64,000 nucleotides of DNA from Cheilinus undulatus (lineage: Eukaryota > Chordata > Actinopteri > Labriformes > Labridae). Shown here in pieces: positions 58,270 through 64,000 of this stretch. Where the stretch lies: positions 23,210,212 through 23,274,211 of the forward strand of contig NC_054876.1 of the NCBI RefSeq assembly GCF_018320785.1, in the 5' to 3' direction. The notes beneath the pieces were generated by a model. That model was not told where the DNA came from. It was given only the letters and a program-made list of their open reading frames with translations, and did no database searches. The first letter of the stretch is position 1. Every line of letters starts with the position of its first letter. The translations under genes and the position numbers were made by a program.

Positions 58270-60005
58270 GTAAGAAGTGAGAGTGTACACGTCTGGACGA
58301 ATCTGAAAAGATCACATGATTAATTTGGGCTTTTGAATGCTAACTACAATCAGCCAAAATGCCCTGAACTTAGAGAAAACTACAGTGAGAGAGTTGTGTA
58401 ATGAATATGTGAACTCTGAATCCTCCTGGAGATATGAAGGAATGACAGAGAGTGATGAGTGCTAACGTTATTTCATATTCAGGTTTTTTTAATTCTCTGT
58501 GGTGCTGAATTAATAGAAACGTTACACAATCAGCCTCAGGAGAGGACCATCTCAGGCCTCCTGAAGTGTGTCTTCTTTTTAAAAGGCGCAGCTTTTCCTC
58601 CCTTTGTTTTGCATATTCACACTAAATCCATAAAAAAGACAATTATTTGGCCATAACTGTTGTCTTACTGTAGGATCCATATGATAACAGTATACTAGCT
58701 CAGAAAATTGACCATCTTCTTGAGCTTTATCTTCTTAAATGATCTAATTGAACTTTTATCTTAAACTGTTCTGAACCCGTTTGGCTTCATGCTAGCATGA
58801 TATGAAACTACAGTTTAGAGCTTCAGCATCAGGTAAAGTTAAGTTTTCAGCTGACAAGTTTTTCTTTATCTGTTTATGTCAGTTCTCTCTCTTGTTTCTG
58901 TGCGAAACTAGGTGAAACACATCCTGACTCCTTCCCCATGCAGACTTGTGAGGTATTGATTTTCTTGCATCGCTTTGAAAAAAAAGTGGCAAACAAAATT
59001 AAATACAATAAAACTACTCTCTGTAGAGATTAGCTACCCCTTTAATATAAAGTGCTTAAATTAGCCAGTGAAGCAAACTTCATTGATGAGAAAATTCTTC
59101 ATTAGCAATACTTTTTATTTTTTTGAAGTGTTAGAACTTCAGCTCTCCACTGCCCTGTTTTCTCTTTCTAACATTAGCTATTGCTGAGTCATGTCCGTGT
59201 ATTAACTCGGTTTGAAAACATACTCTGAATTGCAAATGTATGAACATCTCTTAATCTCCAGAGCAGGTTTATTTGAATAAACCCTCATTCTTCTTGCATA
59301 TAGTCACAGAGGCAAGAAAAAATAAAGTCCATTCATTCCTATAGTAATTCTGACATGCCTGTGAAACTCCTCCCCCCCGTTATATTTTTGTACATGATGT
59401 GCTTTGTGAAAAAATTCAGCTGTTGTGGCATATTTGTGAGTGACTGCAAGGCATTGTGCTAGCTTGGTGAATTAGCTGCTAACTAGCTAACAGACTGATC
59501 ATTTTGATACAGAATACACAAAGATCTATCAGTCGATATGACATGCTGTCGAAACATTTTGGCAGTTTGAAATATATTTTGATATTTGAGTGAAAAGTTA
59601 GGTGTTATACTTTGAAAAACAGGTTGGTTAACATAAAAACATTTGACTGGCTGGGCTTTTTCAGCTGTTTTTATATCTATCTCATAAAATATATTTCAAA
59701 ACATGGTACGATCCTGGCGGGCTGACTTTGTCACGTATTGCTTGACGTGCAACCTAAGTGTCTCAGTAATTCCCTTAACACATATTACACATCGCTGAAC
59801 GGTGAAACAGAAAAAGTATCATCTTCATTGCTGGGAGTAGTTTTTATCAGTTTTTTTCCACCCATTAAAATGTGCACTTACTTGCTTTGGACAGTATGAG
59901 GCATAGTCCATCTACATTTATGGATATATGGACATCAGTCACATATGTGAGGCCATACGTATGTGGAAACTTTATAATGTCTTTGGGAAAGCTTCAATAG
60001 GAAAC
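58270..60005. other. Probable intron sequence without recognised features
   Basis: AT-rich, no exon-like frame and no repeat with defined ends. It ends at the start of dispersed repeat copy B. Confidence 0.4.
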
Positions 60006-60505
60006 GTTTGAGAAAAGGCAGAGGCCTTGAAAAAAAACTCAGAGTGTGACTGGGTGAACGTTCTGTCTGTCACATCTCTACGGGCCAATCAGAGCAACAA
60101 AGCACGTGACGTAGCCGCTATCGAGCTGCATGTGAGCAGCTACTGAGGAATAACGTGAAACATGGCGACTATAGACATGTAAGTACTCTACTTTTGTTGT
60201 TTTTGAAAAGAAAACAACTCACTGCTGTTCTTTTTTCTTCTTTTAACGAAGAAATGTTGTGAAGTTCTGATAAAACTGGCGCTTTAGCAGCATCCACGCT
60301 AAGCTCCTCCTCCATAACTGCATCAGCTCTTGCTGCTGCTTGTTTACGTCACGACTCTGCCGCGCCTGAAAATACTGCCCCTCGTTGCTTATTGGTCCTG
60401 TCACTTTCTAACCGGGCCCAAACGGTTCAGATGGGAGCTTTGCAAGATGGATTCGCCAGTGAGAAACAAGGAAATGAGCGTATCCATCTGCTTTGCAAGG
60501 TTACA
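60006..60505. repeat. Dispersed repeat, copy B
   Basis: It aligns with 9150-9785, sharing CTCAGAG, TCAGAGCAACAAA, GTTTTTGAAAAGAAAACAAC, ATAAAACTGGC, TCTAACCGGGCCCAAAC and TATCCATCTGCTTTGCAAGG. It lacks the retroelement tail found in copy A. It is non-coding and in the same orientation as copy A. Confidence 0.6.
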
Positions 60506-61096
60506 CATTTTGACTGTTGTGTAGAAATATCAGTATATAGAATGACAACTAGGTTTTGGCGACTGAAAGCCTTTAAACCTGGCTCAATATGTATAGGCTC
60601 TATGCAGAAGATGTCACGTAGCAGCGGAGTACTCCCCTTGGGGGGCTATAAGTGATTTCTGCATAGAGAATTGCTACCAAAAAGGCCGGTGTGCAAATAA
60701 AAACATTCTTAATTCTTAGTCTGTATCTGTGTCCTAAAATTGTGAACTATTTATGCAAAAATTAGTTCTAAAAAAACTCATGGAGAAACGGCATGAATTA
60801 AAGAAGCCTCTGTCTGAATGCTGGATGGTGTTACACAACACTTGTGTATGGTCTGTTTCCACAAAGCCTTTCTTGTTGTGACGAGAAATCCATCTCTGTC
60901 GAGAGATCCAGATCATTTGGCTCACCTCAGTAGAGCTGGTCGTTTATCTCCCAAATAGTTCTTCTTTTGGTTCCAGGTTAGCTTTTTAAATGTGGATTAA
61001 ATACCAAAAAAGGATGGAGGAAAGGAAACTGGCACTCACACAGGAGCTAGCTACAGTAACTCATGTAAAAGAGCTGTTTTGTTGTACAGACTTATC

Positions 61097-62130
61097 ATGG
61101 AGCTTTTCCATTGCTTGGCGCGGCAGCCCAGCACAGCAGGGGATTTGCTTTTCCACCACAACCGAGCTACCCATTTGAGGGTGTATCTAGAGCTGATGAT
61201 GCAGCTTTTCACGCCCTCCTCGATCTCTCTAATCTGAATGACTTTACATCGTGTTAAAGCACCAATTAAACTGTAGACAGACAGCGCTAAAAGCTGCTCT
61301 TTTCACATTCTGTCTCTCTCCCTCTCCCTCTCTCTCTATCCATCACTAAATAACAATCGCAAACAGCAAACAAACAATAATTTGCGCTCATCACCAAAAG
61401 AAGGAGGATTTTCTTGCATTTAAGTTAAATGACAGTCTCCTTATTATTGGTTTGTTGGTTTCTAAAGAGCAGAAAATGAACACAGTCATATTTTTGGTTT
61501 GGGCGGTGAGAACGGCGTGCTTTACTAGCGCCAGAATAAATCAAAGACAGACTCCGTCATGGGCGAAATGTTTCAAACATCTCAAGCATTTTATTTTTAA
61601 AAGTCTAGAATTCATTTGTCTTTAAGAAGGGGACAGGGTCAAACTTTTGTTATTAGTAGGGGCAGAAAAAGGTGTATTCCTGGATCTGCGCCTGGTCCTT
61701 CCTGATCTCACCCGTCAATGTGAGAAGCCCTGCACAACTCTCTGACCTTAGTTTGAGCACAAAAGTCTGGACTTTTGGTCTTGTGTCATAAATATTTAAG
61801 TGATACAGTGAATGCTGACACCCCTGTAACAGAGTTATGGGCAGCAGAGGCAGAGATAAAACGTATCTCCCCGTCTCCCCGTGGGGTAAAAATTTATCAT
61901 GGAGGGATTATCAGTTGCAGAAGGGAAAATTCCCCCCAGGAAATTGGACCCCGCGAAGCGCTCTGACGTCAGTGCGGCGCGCTTGAAGGTGGGGCTGGCC
62001 TGCTTTGGCCCTGCTCATAAACAGGGCTATTTGAGCGCAGCATGGCGCAGCCAAACTGGTGATAGAAATGCAGATCAGCTTGGCTTGGTTTGGCTTGGCG
62101 TGGCCAAAAGTCGTAGTGGAAAAGCCCCAT
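61097..62130. mobile_element. DNA element with TGGNGCTTTTCCA inverted ends
   Basis: The left edge ATGGAGCTTTTCCATTGCTT and the reverse complement of the right edge, ATGGGGCTTTTCCACTACGA, match at 15 of 20 positions. Just inside the ends are GC-rich words (CTTGGCGCGGC on the left; several TTGGCTTGG copies on the right at 62080-62104). About 1.03 kb, no transposase recognised. A pyrimidine-rich simple repeat lies inside at 61310-61340. The target duplication is not clear. Confidence 0.6.
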
Positions 62131-62588
62131 TAGTGAGTGACACATTACTTGGTCGCTCACCCCACAAGGTTTAATCGGTTGATGGCATATCAGGTTCAAT
62201 TAAAAGAATATATAAAAATTAGTTAAAAAATTAATTAGAAAAGAGGCTCAGCAAGCCTCTTAGCTCGCTACAAGACTCCCAAAGACTTTTGAGATCTGCT
62301 TTACTGAGTAAAGTGTGGTGTTGATCGCTTTTACACTAGGTAAGGTAGTTGAACTGTGGAAAAATCACTTTTTAGTTAATTGTAGGAAATGTACTCAATG
62401 AACGTCAAAATTTTTCTGATGATAACTGCAGCACACAGGTCCATCTAGAGCTTCAGAAAACCTTCCTATTCATTCCTAATGGCTGTCCCCACCTCCTGAC
62501 CTCCAATGGATATTCGTTTAGCATCAGGATCATGTGACTGCAAAGACACTATTTTCAAAAACTTGAAGTGAATGTGTTGATACCAGGT

Positions 62589-62592
<4 letters not shown>

Positions 62593-62659
<67 letters not shown>
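62593..62659. repeat. Poly(A) run joined to (AT)n microsatellite
   Basis: About 30 A residues are followed directly by some 18 AT units, ending at the hAT-like element. A poly(A) followed by AT repeat often marks an old retroelement tail, but no body is seen upstream. Confidence 0.9.
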
Positions 62660-62660
<1 letters not shown>

Positions 62661-62661
62661 T

Positions 62662-63543
62662 CAGTGTTGGGGGTAACACATTACAAAGTAATCTGTTAGA
62701 GTACTCAGATTACTTTTTTGGCGTAACGAGTAATGTAACGCGTTAGTTTTACAAATCAAGTAATCCCGTTATTAGTTACATTTTCATAAAAGTAATCTGT
62801 TACTGGAAGAAAAATCCTACATTTCCACTCTCTTCCGTGGCTTCGAAAAGAGAGAGAAAGAGAGAGAAAGAAAAAAGTTCCTTGAAGCATCTGCTCTGTT
62901 TGTCCTTCTCTCTTCCTGTAGTCACGTTAGCACGTAGCGCCATACCAGCGGAAGGTAAACATTCTGTGCCATTACGCGTGCATTGTTAGCTTGTTGGGCC
63001 AGTGAAATGACAGAGAGGACAGCAGGCCACAGTGGAAGTATCCCATCATGATGGATTTTTGGACAAAAGGGACAAGAACAGCATCACGGTGAAACGTAAG
63101 TTTAAAGGCTCCGTTTGCTTTCATTGAATCAGCTGTGCAGCTGTTCCAATTATGCGCTGTTATTACGCACAGCGTTGGAGTGATTCTGTCTGCTTCTGCT
63201 CAGCTTGTTGTCAGATTGTGAGCACGTTAAAGAGGTGTAAAGGTTTTCCTGGCTGTTAGCGGTGTTCTCAGGCTGCAGAGATACAGATTATGGGCTGTAA
63301 ATGAGGCTGTACATAGGCATTAGAGTCTGCACATTTAAATGCAGACATGCGGTCGTTATCTGTCGTTTTTACAACCAACGAGTGGAGCGAGTGGTTAAAG
63401 GGTTTTAATATTTAGTAATGCAAAAGTACTCTAACGCGTTAGTTTTAGAAGTAGGTAACACAGTGACATAACAAATTACTTTTCTCAGTATGTAACGCAG
63501 TAATCTAATGAGTTAGTTTCAAAAGTAATGCTACCCAACACTG
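62662..63543. mobile_element. hAT-like non-autonomous element with 8-bp target duplication
   Basis: The left end CAGTGTTGGGGGTAACACAT and the reverse complement of the right end, CAGTGTTGGGTAGCATTACT, form clear inverted repeats. Flanking octamers ATATAGAT (62654-62661) and ATATTGAT (63544-63551) match at 7 of 8. Subterminal sequence is full of GTAACGCGTTA-type words (for example 62734-62744, 63434-63444). The 882-base element has no transposase ORF. Confidence 0.85.
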
Positions 63544-63797
63544 ATATTGATTTGGGCTGTATGGCTTACTACAGCTGAGAACTACAATCACAGACTTTAT
63601 AAAACATGGATGTATACTTTGTGGCATAACACATTGGCTTCAGAGGAGGAATTTTGAGCCCAACAAATATGGTCACCAATTGGGAAATTCTGTCTGAAAA
63701 CAACCTTTGGTCAGTCTGGCAACAGGAAAGGGCGTGGAGCTGAAGTCGGGGATAAGCCACCTGGAAAACTATGCACAACACACCCACCTGCTGTAAA

Positions 63798-63850
63798 GAC
63801 CCCCCTGCCCCCCCCACATACACACACACACACACCCACACACACACAGA
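63798..63850 (+). repeat. C-run and (CA)n microsatellite
   Basis: A run of C with a single T, then about 20 CA units with two CCC interruptions. The minus-strand ORF here with a VCVWVCVCVYV stretch is produced by this repeat. Confidence 0.9.
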
Positions 63851-64000
63851 TTTACCAAAGAAAAAAATAGATGTTCCGTTCAAAACCTGGCTTTTAACAT
63901 ATTTATTTCTGTTGTCAAAAAGGGCATTTTAGTGTTCGTTGTGATGGGACTTCTGCAGCCACCCTCTAGTGGACACAAAAGGAACTGCAGATTTTACACT

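Noticed and set aside
1..64000. CRISPR arrays, operons, phage or viral gene clusters
   Set aside because: No spaced direct repeats or clustered microbial genes were seen; introns and transposons mark vertebrate nuclear DNA.

Overview
The window looks like nuclear DNA from a teleost fish. It holds intron-rich vertebrate genes with GT-AG introns, AT-rich non-coding DNA, and fish-type transposons (Tc1/mariner, hAT-like, tRNA-derived SINEs, non-LTR retroelements). There are no bacterial operons, rRNA genes or CRISPR arrays.

The gene-rich part is about 0.4-28.8 kb, with three genes all on the + strand. (1) A 5'-truncated, divergent HMG-box (SOX30-like) gene has its last three exons at 385-2365. 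(2) A complete tcerg1 gene (transcription elongation regulator 1 / CA150) runs from 3207 to 18070. I traced 21 coding exons, and every junction keeps frame to give 1030 residues: Pro-rich N-terminus, three WW domains, a Ser/Thr/Ala/Val-rich linker, a nuclear-localisation-like basic stretch and six FF domains. (3) A complete pcyox1l gene (prenylcysteine oxidase-like) runs from 19621 to 28798, with 7 coding exons and 501 residues. TCERG1, PCYOX1L and SOX30 all lie on human 5q32-q33, so the order fits a conserved synteny block. The genes do not form one pathway: one is a probable germline/sex-type transcription factor, one couples transcription to splicing, and one is a secretory-pathway flavoprotein.

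The part from 28.8 to 64 kb is mostly repeats. A fourth, unrecognised gene probably starts there: a CCAAT/E-box promoter and non-coding exon at about 41.0-41.23 kb, a long first intron, and a second exon at 58009-58269 that carries a start codon and only three codons before a strong splice donor. The rest of that gene lies beyond the window.

The transposon record is layered. A Tc1 element in pcyox1l intron 3 was split by a second DNA transposon with a 3-bp target duplication. A Tc1-like foldback element near 31.3-32.0 kb received a SINE with a 15-bp target duplication. An hAT-like element near 62.7-63.5 kb keeps a near-perfect 8-bp duplication. Related repeats recur at 9/60 kb, 44/45/53 kb and 1/50 kb. 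I found no convincing new biological system. The observations most worth following up are the UG-repeat splice acceptor in pcyox1l, the divergent SOX30-like gene and the nested transposons.
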